A program made the translations under genes and the position numbers. Shown here in pieces: positions 23,011-33,000 of a stretch of 36,150 nt of DNA. The notes below the pieces were generated by a model. The model was not told the origin of the DNA and searched no databases. It saw nothing but the letters and a program-made list of their open reading frames with translations. The DNA lies in NCBI GenBank assembly GCA_021732485.1, contig JAKFUV010000015.1, positions 1 to 36,150 of the forward strand. Reading direction: 5' to 3'. Source of the DNA: Hyphomicrobium sp. Its GTDB lineage: Bacteria; Pseudomonadota; Alphaproteobacteria; Rhizobiales; Hyphomicrobiaceae. The stretch's first letter is position 1; the number at the start of each line of letters is the position of its first letter.

Positions 23011-23578
23011 CGAGATGAGCGGGCGTCCTGGTGTTGGCGGGCCGACGAATTAGCACGCTTCGTGGCGGCTGTGTCACGCGGCGGCAAAGCGTCTTAACCG
23101 GCGGCGCGAGGCGCCGTCGGATTGTTCCTAAAACCGACCAGAGAGCGGGGCGGTAAGGCCCTTCAATCTGTGTTTCGATGGATGCGGCCTTGGCCGCCCC
23201 GCACGACAGGCGAATTGTTCACCGCCTCGGCTCCGGATTGCATCCCTGCCCGGAGTTTCGCCAGCATTGTTGCGCTGACGGGCAGACGAACCTCGACTAG
23301 CTTATGCCCGAGTCCGACCTGTCGGCGTATCCGTCCAGTCCGCCAGCGCACGTCTGCACCTCTGGTCGCTTGAATACGCGAGGGCCAGTATTAGGCGGCG
23401 TTCGATCGCGGGGATAAGTTCGGCGGTAAAACTTTGGATCGTGGTTAGCGGCGGGGATGGCCGCCATGGGCGGGCGCTTGGGGTCTGTCCGTTGTGAATG
23501 AAATCGTGGACCGACCCTAGTTGTCTGTTTTGTCGTGCTTCTTTTCGGAAAACCGGTGCCCACTTTTCCGGAAGCACT
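23011..23578. other. Intergenic region of 568 bp with three inverted repeats
   Basis: Lies between prfB and the RlmI-like gene, both minus strand. Seen from left: a hairpin CCGGCGGCGC (23098-23107) / GCGCCGTCGG (23111-23120), nine of ten pairs; a long imperfect stem GCGGGGCGG-T-AAGGCC (23145-23160) with GGCCTT-GG-CCGCCCCGC (23186-23202); and a palindromic repeat at 23535-23577. Open frames of 60-95 codons occur on the minus strand but have no ribosome binding site or recognisable character. No gene is called. Upstream signals for the RlmI-like gene and a prfB terminator should be here. Confidence 0.5.
23535..23577. repeat. Hyphomicrobiales-type palindromic repeat after prfB
   Basis: GTGCTTC (23535-23541) pairs with GAAGCAC (23571-23577); inside are TTTTCGGAAAACCGGTGCCC and ACTTTTCCGG, so CGGAAAA / TTTTCCG also pair. 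The phrase CGGAAAACCGG...CACTTTTCCG is typical of a short palindromic element found in many copies in Bradyrhizobium-like and Methylobacterium-like genomes (from memory). It lies directly beyond the prfB stop codon and may end that transcript. Confidence 0.65.
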
Positions 23579-24713
23579 CTAATCAAGATCGTCGACGACG
23601 ACCGCTTCGCCGCCGCCCTTGATGCGCTGTGACAGGGCCGCTTCGACGAACGGATCGATGTCGCCGTCGAGCACTTCGTCCGGGTTGGTCGAGGTGGCGC
23701 CGGTGCGCAGATCCTTCACAAGCTGGTAGGGCTGAAGAACATACGAGCGGATTTGATGGCCCCAGCCGATATCGGTTTTGGCCGCCTGATCGGCGTTGGC
23801 TTTGGCTTCGCGCTTTTTGAGTTCCATTTCGTACAGCCGGGCTTTGAGACGCCTGAACGCGATGTCTTTGTTCTGGTGTTGCGAGCGCTGTTCCTGCGCG
23901 AAGATGACAATGCCGGACGGTTTGTGCACAAGGCGCACGGCGGATTCTGTTCGGTTGACGTGCTGGCCGCCAGCGCCCGACGAACGCGCGAACGAAATAT
24001 CGACGTCCGACATATTGATGTCGATGTCGATGGTGTCATCGATCACCGGATACACCGTCACGGACGCAAAACTGGTGTGACGCCGCGCGTTCGAATCGTA
24101 GGGTGAGATGCGTACGAGTCGATGCACGCCGGCTTCGGTCTTGAGCCAGCCGAAGGCATTCTCGCCTTCGATCTCGAAGGTCGCCGACTTGATGCCGGCT
24201 TCTTCGCCGGGGCTTTCATCGATCAGTTTGACTTTGAAGCCGCGACGCTCTCCCCACCGGGCATACATGCGCGCCAGCATCGAGGCCCAGTCCTGGCTTT
24301 CGGTGCCGCCTGCACCCGCATGCACTTCGATGTAAGTATTCATGCCATCGGCTTCGCCCGACAGCATGGCCTCGACGGAGCGTCGCTGCGCTTCTGTGTC
24401 GATGCGTTTGAGCCCGGCTTCGCCTTCCGAGATACTCGCCTCGTCGGCTTCGGCTTCGCCGAGTTCGATCAACGTCAGGCAATCGTCGAAGTCGCGTTGC
24501 AGACGGTTGAATTCCGACATGGCGCGTTCGAGCGAATTGCGTTGGCGCATGACTTTTTGCGCGGCCTTCGGATCACTCCAAAGGCTCGGGTCTTCGGCCT
24601 TCGCATTCAGCGAGGCGAGACGATCGTCAGCTGTGTCCCAGTCAAAGCGACCTCCTCAGGAGAGCGAACGCCTCCTTGATGCTGTCGGACAATTTTTGCG
24701 CTTCAGCGCGCAT
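23579..24713 (-). CDS. prfB: Peptide chain release factor 2, expressed by programmed +1 frameshift
   Basis: RF2 recognises UGA and UAA stop codons and triggers peptide release. The gene starts at ATG 24713 (GGAGG 5 bases upstream) and reads 23 codons to an in-frame TGA at 24642-24644. A +1 shift at CTT-TGA-C then continues for 354 codons, giving 377 residues. Reading only the uninterrupted frame would wrongly start the protein at residue 55 (24550). Numbering the full protein, the stop-recognition loop is SPY (203-205) and the catalytic GGQ is at 248-250, within two residues of E. coli RF2 positions. The loop reads SPY instead of SPF, usual in alphaproteobacteria as I recall. The frameshift provides autoregulation: low RF2 lets ribosomes pause at UGA and shift. 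Confidence 0.95.
24641..24660 (-). promoter_or_regulatory. prfB programmed +1 frameshift site
   Basis: On the minus strand: AGGAGG (24656-24651) as internal Shine-Dalgarno, then TCG, CTT (24647-24645), TGA (24644-24642) and C. The anti-SD-binding hexamer 3 bases before CTT, the slippery CUU and the UGA-C context are the canonical elements of bacterial RF2 recoding. Confidence 0.95.
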
Positions 24714-24857
24714 GGCAACCTCCAGAACACGCGACGGCGATGACGATCGGCTGAAGACAGAGCCGGACTCGAATGCGAACGCGCGCTAAAACAAGGCGTG
24801 ACGTATAGGGTTTGCAACCGGCCAAGTAAACGCGACGCGTCGGCCCGTCAGGCGTGC

Positions 24858-27443
24858 CTACCACACGTCGCGGGGGCCGGGGCTTACCGGCGGTGGGATT
24901 GCTCCAGCCGTGCTATCGATGCCCGTCTCGTCCGCCGGGTCCGGGCGAGCGTGCTGCGCGTCGGCCGCCCGGGCCGCATCGGCGGAGGCGTTGACGATAC
25001 CGATGACGGAATAGGCGTCGTCGGGTTCTTCGTTCGGTTTAAACGCTTCGATGATGGAACCGGGATCCGACGCGCCAGCTCTCAGGCCGGTTTTGAGATC
25101 GACGCGCACGAGATTGATACCCGGGGGAACGCGGAACGGAGCCGGGGGCGCATCGCCCAGCGCTTCCTTCAGGAAGTCGCCGAAAATCGGCGCGGCAATG
25201 GCACCACCGGTGTTGCCCTTACCCATCGGCCGCGGGGTGTCATAGCCGACGAAGACGCCGACCACCATGTCGGGTGTATAGCCGACGAACCACACGTCTT
25301 TTTCCTCGTTCGTGGTGCCGGTCTTGCCGGCCAGCGGCCGCCCCAGCGATTTGAGCACGGTCGCCGTGCCGCGCTGCACGACACCTTCCATGATGGAGGT
25401 CATTTGATAGGCGGTCTGTGGGTCGATCACCTGCTTGCGATCGTCAATGACGTCGGGCTCGGCCTGACCGGCCCACTTCTCGGCGGTGCAGCCCATGCAC
25501 TGGCGTTCATCGTGGCGCCAGACAGTTTTGCCCCAGCGGTCCTGAATGCGGTCGATGAGGGTCGCGTTCACCGCGCGACCGCCATTGGCCATGATTGAAT
25601 AGGCCGTGGCGACGCGCAGCAGCGTGGTTTCGCCAGCGCCAAGCGACATCGATAGCACCGGCAGCAAATCGTCGTAGATGCCGAACCGCTTGGCGTATTC
25701 GATGATCAGCGGCATGCCGAGATCCTGCGCCAGACGCACGGTCATCTGGTTGCGCGATTTTTCGATGCCAAAGCGCAAGGTCGACGGCCCGGCCGACTTT
25801 TGCTTTTCGTAATTCTCGGGCTTCCAGATTTCCTGTCCTGGGCCCTGCTCGATTTCGATGGGCGCATCGAGCAGGATCGAGGTCGGCTTGTAGCCGTTGT
25901 CGATGGCCGCGGCGTAGACGAAGGGTTTGAACGATGACCCCGGCTGGCGCTTGGCCTGGATGACGCGATCGAACTGGCTCATCGCAAACGAAAAACCGCC
26001 GGCAACGGCAAGCACGCGGCCGGTGTAAGGGTCCATCGCGACAAGTCCGCCGCTGACCTCGGGGATTTGCGTCAGCGTCCACACGCCCTGAATTTTCGAG
26101 GCGTCTTTCGGCGTCACGTACACGACGTCGCCGGGCGCGAGCAGGTCCGTCGTCGCCTTTGCCTCGGTTTTTTTGAGCGGAATTTTCGCCCATTTCATTT
26201 CTTCAAGTGTGACTTCAACGGCTTCACGCTGGGCGACGAGCGTTTGGTCCTGCTGGCGTGCGGGCTTCAGCCCGATGATCGCCTTGCTTTTTTCAGCGCT
26301 GAGGACGACGCCGAGGCGCCACGGCTGAATGTCGGGCGGGCTGTCGATCGCCGCCAGCGGCACGCCCCAATCGCCCGCGATGTCGATTTTCGCCACCGGA
26401 CCGCGCCAGCCTTGGGTGCGGTCGAAACGGACCAAGCCGTCAATCAGCGAGCGCCTTGCAATCCGCTGCAGTTTTGGATCGAGCGTCGTGCGCACCGACA
26501 ATCCGCCGCCGTACAGCTTGTCCTCGCCGTAGCGGGCGAGAAGGGTGCGGCGAACATCTTCGGCGAAAAATTCAGCGGTCGAAATATGGGCGCCGGTCTG
26601 GCGCAGGTTGACGGTGAGCGGAATTTTTTTGGCAGCTTCGCCTTCGGCCTCTGTCGCAAAGCCGTTCTCGATCATCTGGCCGATGATCCAGTTGCGCCGC
26701 TCGGTGGCTTTTTCTTTGTGCCGGAAGGGGTGATAGTTATTTGGCGCCTTCGGCAGCGCCGCCAGGTAGGCGGCTTCCTCGATCGTCAGATCCTTCAACT
26801 CTTTGTTGAAGTAGGTGAGGCCTGCGGCGGCGACCCCGTAGGAGTTCATGCCGAGATAGATTTCGTTCAGATACAGCTCGAGGATTTTGTCCTTGGTATA
26901 GGCGCGCTCGATGCGCACCGCGAGGATTGCTTCCTTAATTTTGCGTTCGAACGATCGCTCGTTGGTCAGCAGAAAGTTTTTCGCGACCTGCTGCGTGATG
27001 GTGGAGGCGCCCTGCGCCCGCTTGTTGCCGCCGCGCACTTTAGTTTCGAGCGCTGCATAGACGGCGCGCGCAACACCTTGGAAGTCGATGCCGCCATGCT
27101 CGTAGAAGCGCTTGTCCTCCGCCGACAAGAACGCATTCAAGACACGCCTGGGAATGATGTTGATGGGCACGAAGATGCGCCGCTCTCGGGCAAATTCGGA
27201 AATCAACGACCCATCATGCGCGTGGATGCGCGTCATGACCGGCGGTTCGTACTTGGCGAGGCTTTCGTAGTCGGGGAGGTCTTTTGATCCCTGCCAGAGC
27301 AGGTAACCAGCGCCCGCCGACGCCGCCAGAAAGACCAGCACGAAGCTGGCGAAGGTGAAGCCGAGCAAGCTCAGAAGCAGGCTCTTGCGCCGCTTTCTGC
27401 GTTTCTTTGGCGCTGCCGGAGGCGGGAGCGTTGGGGCTCGCAT
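24858..27443 (-). CDS. mrcA: Class A penicillin-binding protein 1A (glycosyltransferase/transpeptidase)
   Basis: 861 residues. A basic cytoplasmic start (KKRRKRRK) and one membrane helix (about 22-46) are followed by the GT51 glycosyltransferase domain with catalytic Glu109 (AEDKRFYEHGGID) and the QGASTITQQVAKN and RKIKEAILAVRIER motifs. The region at about 320-460 is an OB-like/linker part. The transpeptidase domain has the SxxK motif SSFK with active Ser503, SRN (563-565) and KTGT (707-710). It polymerises and cross-links peptidoglycan in the periplasm. Two Cys (MGCTAEKW, near 650) are unusual and might pair. It lies between the amidase and prfB on the same strand, an order conserved in related genomes as I recall. 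The ribosome binding site before the ATG is poor. Confidence 0.95.
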   Translation of the reverse strand: MRAPTLPPPAAPKKRRKRRKSLLLSLLGFTFASFVLVFLAASAGAGYLLWQGSKDLPDYESLAKYEPPVMTRIHAHDGSLISEFARERRIFVPINIIPRRVLNAFLSAEDKRFYEHGGIDFQGVARAVYAALETKVRGGNKRAQGASTITQQVAKNFLLTNERSFERKIKEAILAVRIERAYTKDKILELYLNEIYLGMNSYGVAAAGLTYFNKELKDLTIEEAAYLAALPKAPNNYHPFRHKEKATERRNWIIGQMIENGFATEAEGEAAKKIPLTVNLRQTGAHISTAEFFAEDVRRTLLARYGEDKLYGGGLSVRTTLDPKLQRIARRSLIDGLVRFDRTQGWRGPVAKIDIAGDWGVPLAAIDSPPDIQPWRLGVVLSAEKSKAIIGLKPARQQDQTLVAQREAVEVTLEEMKWAKIPLKKTEAKATTDLLAPGDVVYVTPKDASKIQGVWTLTQIPEVSGGLVAMDPYTGRVLAVAGGFSFAMSQFDRVIQAKRQPGSSFKPFVYAAAIDNGYKPTSILLDAPIEIEQGPGQEIWKPENYEKQKSAGPSTLRFGIEKSRNQMTVRLAQDLGMPLIIEYAKRFGIYDDLLPVLSMSLGAGETTLLRVATAYSIMANGGRAVNATLIDRIQDRWGKTVWRHDERQCMGCTAEKWAGQAEPDVIDDRKQVIDPQTAYQMTSIMEGVVQRGTATVLKSLGRPLAGKTGTTNEEKDVWFVGYTPDMVVGVFVGYDTPRPMGKGNTGGAIAAPIFGDFLKEALGDAPPAPFRVPPGINLVRVDLKTGLRAGASDPGSIIEAFKPNEEPDDAYSVIGIVNASADAARAADAQHARPDPADETGIDSTAGAIPPPVSPGPRDVW

Positions 27444-27661
27444 CAGTCACAAATATCCGTTGATGAGGCCGTTGTTTAACCGGGTTACCGCAGCGCAGCA
27501 AGGTGGCTGTGCGTGTCGTCGGCCGTCAAACCGCCGGTGCTCATCACAATAGCACCGATTGTGGCATCACGTCGTCGCTCATCCCCACGTTTTTGCCGCG
27601 GCTTGGTCACACCACTGCGCACCGAGGACCGGACGCAACACTGGCCAATCCCCGCCCGTCA

Positions 27662-29215
27662 CTACGGCGATCGCTTGCTGAAATAGGCGAGCGTCGCGCC
27701 GGTAATCGCCTTGGCCACTTTCTGCTGCCATTCGAGCGTCATCATTTGCTGACGGTCCTCGCTGTTGCTCATGTAGCCAAGCTCGATCAGCACCGAGGGG
27801 GCGTGACTTTGCTTGAGAACCTTGAACGCGGCGGAGCGCTGCGGATCGCGTGACATGGTGATATTTTTGGACAGCCGCGTGGCCACCACGTTAGAATAAT
27901 CCGCCGAAAAGTTCGAGTTTTCACGCTTGATCAGGTCGATCAGGATGCTCTTGACCTGATCGAAACCGGCGGCATCCTTGTTTTCGAGGCCGGCGATGAG
28001 ATCGGAAGCGTTCTCCTTCTCGGCCCGCTTGCGCGCCTCCTCGTCGGACGCCCGTTCGGAGAGGGTGTAGACGGTAGCGCCGCGAATGAGTTCCGCAGCG
28101 GCCGTTTCTTCGATGGAGTCGGCGTGCAGCGACACAAACAAGTCGGCGCCAAAATCCAGCGACGCTTTCAAGCGCCGGTCGAGCGAGATGAACACATCGC
28201 TCGATCGCGTCATGCGGACATCGAACTTGCCGGTTTGCACGAGAGCCGTCTTCAAATGTCGGGCGACATCGAGAACGATCGATTTCTCGGCGATATTGCT
28301 GGCACCGATGGCGCCAGGATCAATGCCGCCGTGCCCCGGGTCAATGACGATCACCGGTCGCGCCTTCGCCGAGTTCGGCTTGGCTGGCGCTTCGGGCGCG
28401 GCTGGCACTTCGGGCGTGACTTGGGCGGTGGCGTTGGCCGATCGCGACGCGCCCGTGCCGGCGCCGAAGATCGCGGCATCGACGGGCGCAATCGCGATTT
28501 TGAGTGTGACGGCGGTTTGCGATCCGATCTTCGTCATGGTCGCGGCCGTGATCTGCACCGGACCCGCCGTGTCGATGACGACGCGGGCCTTGCCTTCAGC
28601 GAATAAGCCGTAGCGGAAATCCTTCACCAAACCAGAGGGGACTGGCTGTGGCGCGTTTGGCAAAGCGAAAGTGAGATTAGGCAGGTCGATGATGACGCGA
28701 TACGGGCTTGCCAGCGTGAAGACTTCCGCCGTCACGCCGACCGACAAATCGATCTCGAAAGTCGCGGCGGACGCGTCGCCGGTGATGCGAACATCCATCG
28801 CATGGGCTGACGTCTTGGCCTGGGTTGCATCGGCCGCATCCGGCTTTTGTTCGACCGCCCCGCTGAGGTTGGGAGGACGCGCCACGGCATTGCTGACCGA
28901 CGGCAGGTCGGGCGCGGGCTCGGACGGAAATGGGACCGGTCCGCCGGACTGGAGATCGGGGGCCTGAAGATCAGGGACCTGCAGATGAGGGACTTGTGGA
29001 TCGGGGGCTAGCTCGCGAAACGTCTCGACGGCCCAACCGGACGGCTCGGTTGCGGCCTCCTGAGCCTGCACGCGACCCGAGGAAATGGTGCTGGTACCCA
29101 AGCCTAAGGCGAGCAGCGCCAGCGCCAAACGCGATGAACATCGCCGGCACGCCGCAGGCTGCCGTGGGCGCCTCTCGCAGCGCTGGCCGCTGCGGCGATC
29201 GCCAGCGCTCGTCAT
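27662..29215 (-). CDS. Periplasmic N-acetylmuramoyl-L-alanine amidase, AmiC type (AMIN + Amidase_3)
   Basis: 517 residues from the ATG at 29215, which has AGGGGG 6 bases upstream; a GTG at 29233 is the alternative. A signal region (ALALLALGLG...) leads to a Pro-rich linker holding four pentapeptide repeats. An AMIN domain for envelope targeting follows (about 138-245), then a second linker and the Amidase_3 domain (about 285-517). Zinc ligands are His295 (DPGHGG), Glu310 (IAEKS) and His364 (SLHADS), and the catalytic Glu478 is in LIELGYMSN. The enzyme cuts the bond between muramic acid and stem peptide, splitting the septum. An inserted helix between the His364 motif and the end, as in regulated AmiC-like amidases, suggests activation by an EnvC-like partner. 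It is divergent from rne. Confidence 0.92.
   Translation of the reverse strand: MTSAGDRRSGQRCERRPRQPAACRRCSSRLALALLALGLGTSTISSGRVQAQEAATEPSGWAVETFRELAPDPQVPHLQVPDLQAPDLQSGGPVPFPSEPAPDLPSVSNAVARPPNLSGAVEQKPDAADATQAKTSAHAMDVRITGDASAATFEIDLSVGVTAEVFTLASPYRVIIDLPNLTFALPNAPQPVPSGLVKDFRYGLFAEGKARVVIDTAGPVQITAATMTKIGSQTAVTLKIAIAPVDAAIFGAGTGASRSANATAQVTPEVPAAPEAPAKPNSAKARPVIVIDPGHGGIDPGAIGASNIAEKSIVLDVARHLKTALVQTGKFDVRMTRSSDVFISLDRRLKASLDFGADLFVSLHADSIEETAAAELIRGATVYTLSERASDEEARKRAEKENASDLIAGLENKDAAGFDQVKSILIDLIKRENSNFSADYSNVVATRLSKNITMSRDPQRSAAFKVLKQSHAPSVLIELGYMSNSEDRQQMMTLEWQQKVAKAITGATLAYFSKRSP
28948..29007. repeat. Four tandem 15-bp units coding pentapeptides in the amidase linker
   Basis: Units at 28948-28962, 28963-28977, 28978-28992 and 28993-29007 share the pattern CTGxAGATCxGGG. 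On the minus strand they encode the linker P-D-P-Q-V, P-H-L-Q-V, P-D-L-Q-A, P-D-L-Q-S. Such repeats can vary in number between strains. Confidence 0.75.
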
Positions 29216-30072
29216 GTCCTGCCCCCTCGGCACGCTCTCTTACCCACCTCAACCGGCCTATTCAACCGCCATGCGCGGCATCGTCTCCCCACGGGACGCA
29301 TCTTAACGGTTTGTTTTTTATAGTGGTTGTACGTTTGCCGCGCCCCAAGCTCTAAGTCGCTCCGAAGCCGATCTTATAACACTTGCGACGCAGGGAATGA
29401 CCTCGTACACTTTATTCGTATCCGGCGTGTCCGCGGCGCCTGCTCTCACGAGCACACTCGCGGCCATGCGCGACGCCTGGTCGGCCTGCTGCAGTTTTTC
29501 CAAAAAAATCTGCGTTCACAGGTAATTAGGCTCGCTTGGACGGCATTTAAACCGTCGCCGAGGGCGCGTTTACGTAGACCTCTTGACGGTTTGGATGCGC
29601 GGTTCGCTTGACGCGCCCACCTCGGTCGCTGACGTGACGCCGCAATCACAGCGTGTCGTTCGATGCTGACACCCGCAGAAAGAGGGAAGTCCAGTCGGTA
29701 TCGACAGCACGCGACTCTCAGCGTTCGCGCGACGCTGCCCGTGTCATTACCCGGTCATCACGGCTGCAATCGGCAGCTGGTCGCTGGGCCATATCAACGC
29801 TCACTGAACCGTTCAGGCGAAAGAGTCATGACGTTCGATCGTAGTCTCTCCGGCAGTTCCGCCTCGGCCCATGGCCGTCAGGCAGGCTTTGCCGTCGGAC
29901 ACGGCGCCGCCCGCGCCATCCGCATCGAGACACCACGGTCAGCGGCGGCGACCTCGTCGGGCACGTTATTTCCATTCAACAATTCGCGCCACCGCGCTCA
30001 GCTCTCGGTTCGCCCGCTTGATTGCGGACGTCCGGCCGAGCGTCGTGAGACCGGCGCCAAGGAACCACGTCC
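29216..30072. other. Long divergent region and probable 5' leader of RNase E mRNA
   Basis: About 840-857 bases between the amidase and rne without a recognised gene. It becomes AT-richer at 29300-29560. Runs such as GTTTTTTATAG (29311 onward) and TTTTTCCAAAAAAATC (about 29494-29510) are present. GACGG-N8-CCGTC near 29538-29556 can pair. An open frame from 29829 (ATG, preceded by GAAAGAG) overlaps the rne start in another frame; its translation has no family character. E. coli rne has a long structured leader through which RNase E controls its own mRNA; a similar leader is inferred here, not shown. Confidence 0.5.
29383..29411 (+). promoter_or_regulatory. Candidate sigma-70 promoter for rne
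   Basis: TTGCGA (29383-29388), a 17-base spacer and TACACT (29406-29411); each hexamer matches four of six consensus positions. It would give an rne leader of about 655 bases. It is a motif match only. Confidence 0.3.
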
Positions 30073-33000
30073 ATGTCCAATACAAAAATGCTTATCGACG
30101 CCACCCACCCCGAGGAGACCCGGGTTGTCGTCCAACGCAACGGCCGCGTAGAAGAATTCGATTTCGAGAGCGCCGCCAGAAAGCTGCTTCGCGGCAACAT
30201 CTACCTTGCCAAGGTAACCCGCGTTGAGCCGTCACTTCAGGCCGCATTCGTCGATTACGGCGGCAATCGTCACGGCTTTTTGGCCTTCAACGAAATCCAC
30301 CCCGATTATTACCAAATCCCGGTCGCCGATCGGCAGGCACTGATCGACGAGGAGGCGGCAGCGGAAGCCGAACTTGAAGCCGCCGCCGATCGCCGCGCCG
30401 ACGCTTTGGCACGCCGGTCGGGCGGGCAGCGGTCATCGCCGCCAGCGCTATCGTCTGATGCCCATCATGGCGCGCACGACGGCCCGCATGACGACGACGC
30501 CATCGACGACGATGCGCCGCTCGCCAGCTCGGCCGGGGAAGATTCGCATATCGTCGACGTCGAGGAAGACGAACACATCGAGGAAGTCGGCGGTGAGGCC
30601 GGCGACGATGCCCCGCAGACGATCGCAGCGCGCAGTCATGATGACGCTGACATGATCAGCGAAACGCCGCATCGGCCGAACCTCGCGGATGCGGCGGAAC
30701 CGGATGCGGCCGGCGTCGAACACGCGCCTGCCCAGTTTGATGGCGATGCCGATGACGACGTTGATGGCCGTTCGGACAATGCTCCGGACGACGATGGTCC
30801 GGACCACGAAGACGGGGATGCGTGTGATCATCAAGGCGGTCACGCCGCCGCAGACCATGACGGCGAACACGATCACGATCATGATGACGATCGAGACACC
30901 GAAGGACTGGCTACGGCCGCCGCGCCGATGGCCTCCGAGTTGGATGGCGCAGCCCATGACGATGCACCATCAGCCGACTATCAGGAGGAAGCGCCGCAAC
31001 GCCAGCGCCGCCGCCAGCGCAGCTATAAAATTCAGGAAGTCATCAAGCGCCGCCAGGTCATTCTGGTGCAGGTCGTCAAGGAAGAACGCGGCAACAAGGG
31101 CGCGGCCCTGACCACGTATCTGTCGCTCGCCGGCCGCTACACGGTGTTGATGCCGAACACGGCGCGCGGCGGCGGCATTTCGCGCAAGATCACCAACCCG
31201 CAGGACCGCAAGCGGCTAAAGGCGATTGCCCAGGAACTCGAAGTGCCGGAAGGCATGGGGCTGATCATCCGCACGGCCGGCGCGGCGCGCACCAAACAGG
31301 AAATCAAGCGCGACTTCGAATATCTGCTGCGGCTGTGGGAAAGCGTCCGCGACCTGACGCTGCAATCGACGGCGCCAAGTCTGGTCTATGAAGAAGGCGA
31401 TCTGATCAAACGCTCGATCCGCGATCTCTATAACAAGGATGTCGAAGAGGTCGTCGTCGCGGGTGAAGCCGGCTATCAAGAAGCCGCCGACTTCATGCAG
31501 ATGCTGATGCCGAGCCATGCCAAGAACGTCATCGACTACAAGGACCCAACGCCGCTGTTCACGCGCTACGGCGTTGAACGGCAGTTAAATGCCATGTTCC
31601 TGCCGCAGGTGACGCTGCGCTCCGGCGGCTATATCGTCATCAACCAAACCGAAGCCTTGGTCGCCATCGACGTCAACTCCGGCAAATCCACGCGCGAATT
31701 CTCGATCGAGGAAACGGCCATTGCCACCAACCTCGAGGCGGCCGACGAAATCGCCCGTCAGCTGAAGTTGCGCGACTTGGCCGGCCTGATCGTCATCGAC
31801 TTCATCGACATGGAAGAAAAGCGCAACAATCGCTCCGTCGAACGGCGCTTGAAGGATGCGCTGCGTTTCGACCGCGCCCGCATTCAACTCGGCCGCATTT
31901 CGCACTTCGGGCTGATGGAAATGTCGCGCCAGCGGCTGCGCACCGGCGTGCTCGAAGGCTCGACGTCGCAATGTCCGCATTGCCAGGGCACGGGCATCAT
32001 CCGCTCGACCGAAAGCATCGCGCTCGCCGTGCTGCGCGGTCTTGAAGACACCATTACGGCAGGTGCTGCTTCGCCCCTCGTTGCGACCACGACGCCAGCG
32101 GTCGCGCTCTACATTCTCAACAGCAAGCGCGTCTACATCACCGACATGGAGGCGCGCCACGGCTACACCGTGACTGTGCTCGGCTCCGACCGGGTGCAAG
32201 GCGCCAACTTCACCATCGATCGCGGTGCCCCCGCACTGCCGATCGCGCGCCGGCCTGAACGCGCCGCCGTCAATATGAATTGGGGCTTCGAAGGCGAAGT
32301 CGAGGGCGAAGACGAGGCACCGGCCTACGAAGCGTCAAATATCGAGATGGTCGATGATCCCGACGATCACGACGAGCCAGCCCAAGGTGAAGCGCGCGGC
32401 CGTGAGCGCGGCGACAGCGATGAAGACGGCAAAAGCCGGGGACGCCGCAGACGCCGGGGTCGCGGACGCGGCGGGCGCGATGAACGCGGCGACGACACGC
32501 GCCGCTCCGAACCGCGCGGTGATCGCAACGGCGACAGGATCAACGGCCAACCGCGCTTTGCGGTCGGCGACGAGCAACCGATCATGGACGATGTTGGCGC
32601 CGAGACAAATGCCAATGACGCAATCGGCGATGAGGCCGACGGCGACAACGGTGAACGGGTGGCACGTCCGCTGGGTGAACAGGCCGAGGACGCACGCGGC
32701 GACCGCGCCGGACGTCGCCGGCGCAGGGGCCGTCGCGGTGGCCGTCGTGGCCGCGAGCGGGATGGGTCAGATACGCCGCGCAGCAATGGCAATGGCAACG
32801 GCGTTGGCGGCGAACCGGCTTTAGCGTCCGAAGACAACGGCGCCGATGCCGGCGACGCTGATCGGTCGCACGCAGCGGCGGCAGGGTCGCCACCAGCGCA
32901 GACACACGAGCGCAGCAACGAGCGGGGCGCGCCAGAACGCCAGCGTCCGGCCCGCATTTGGGACGTGCCGCAATCGAAGGAAATCTTCGTCGACGCTGAC

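Noticed and set aside
23163..23351. 62-codon minus-strand ORF after prfB
   Set aside because: No ribosome binding site, and it covers one arm of a large inverted repeat; not convincing as a gene.
26067..27287. 406-codon plus-strand ORF opposite PBP1A
   Set aside because: The minus strand encodes complete glycosyltransferase and transpeptidase motifs, so this is a shadow.
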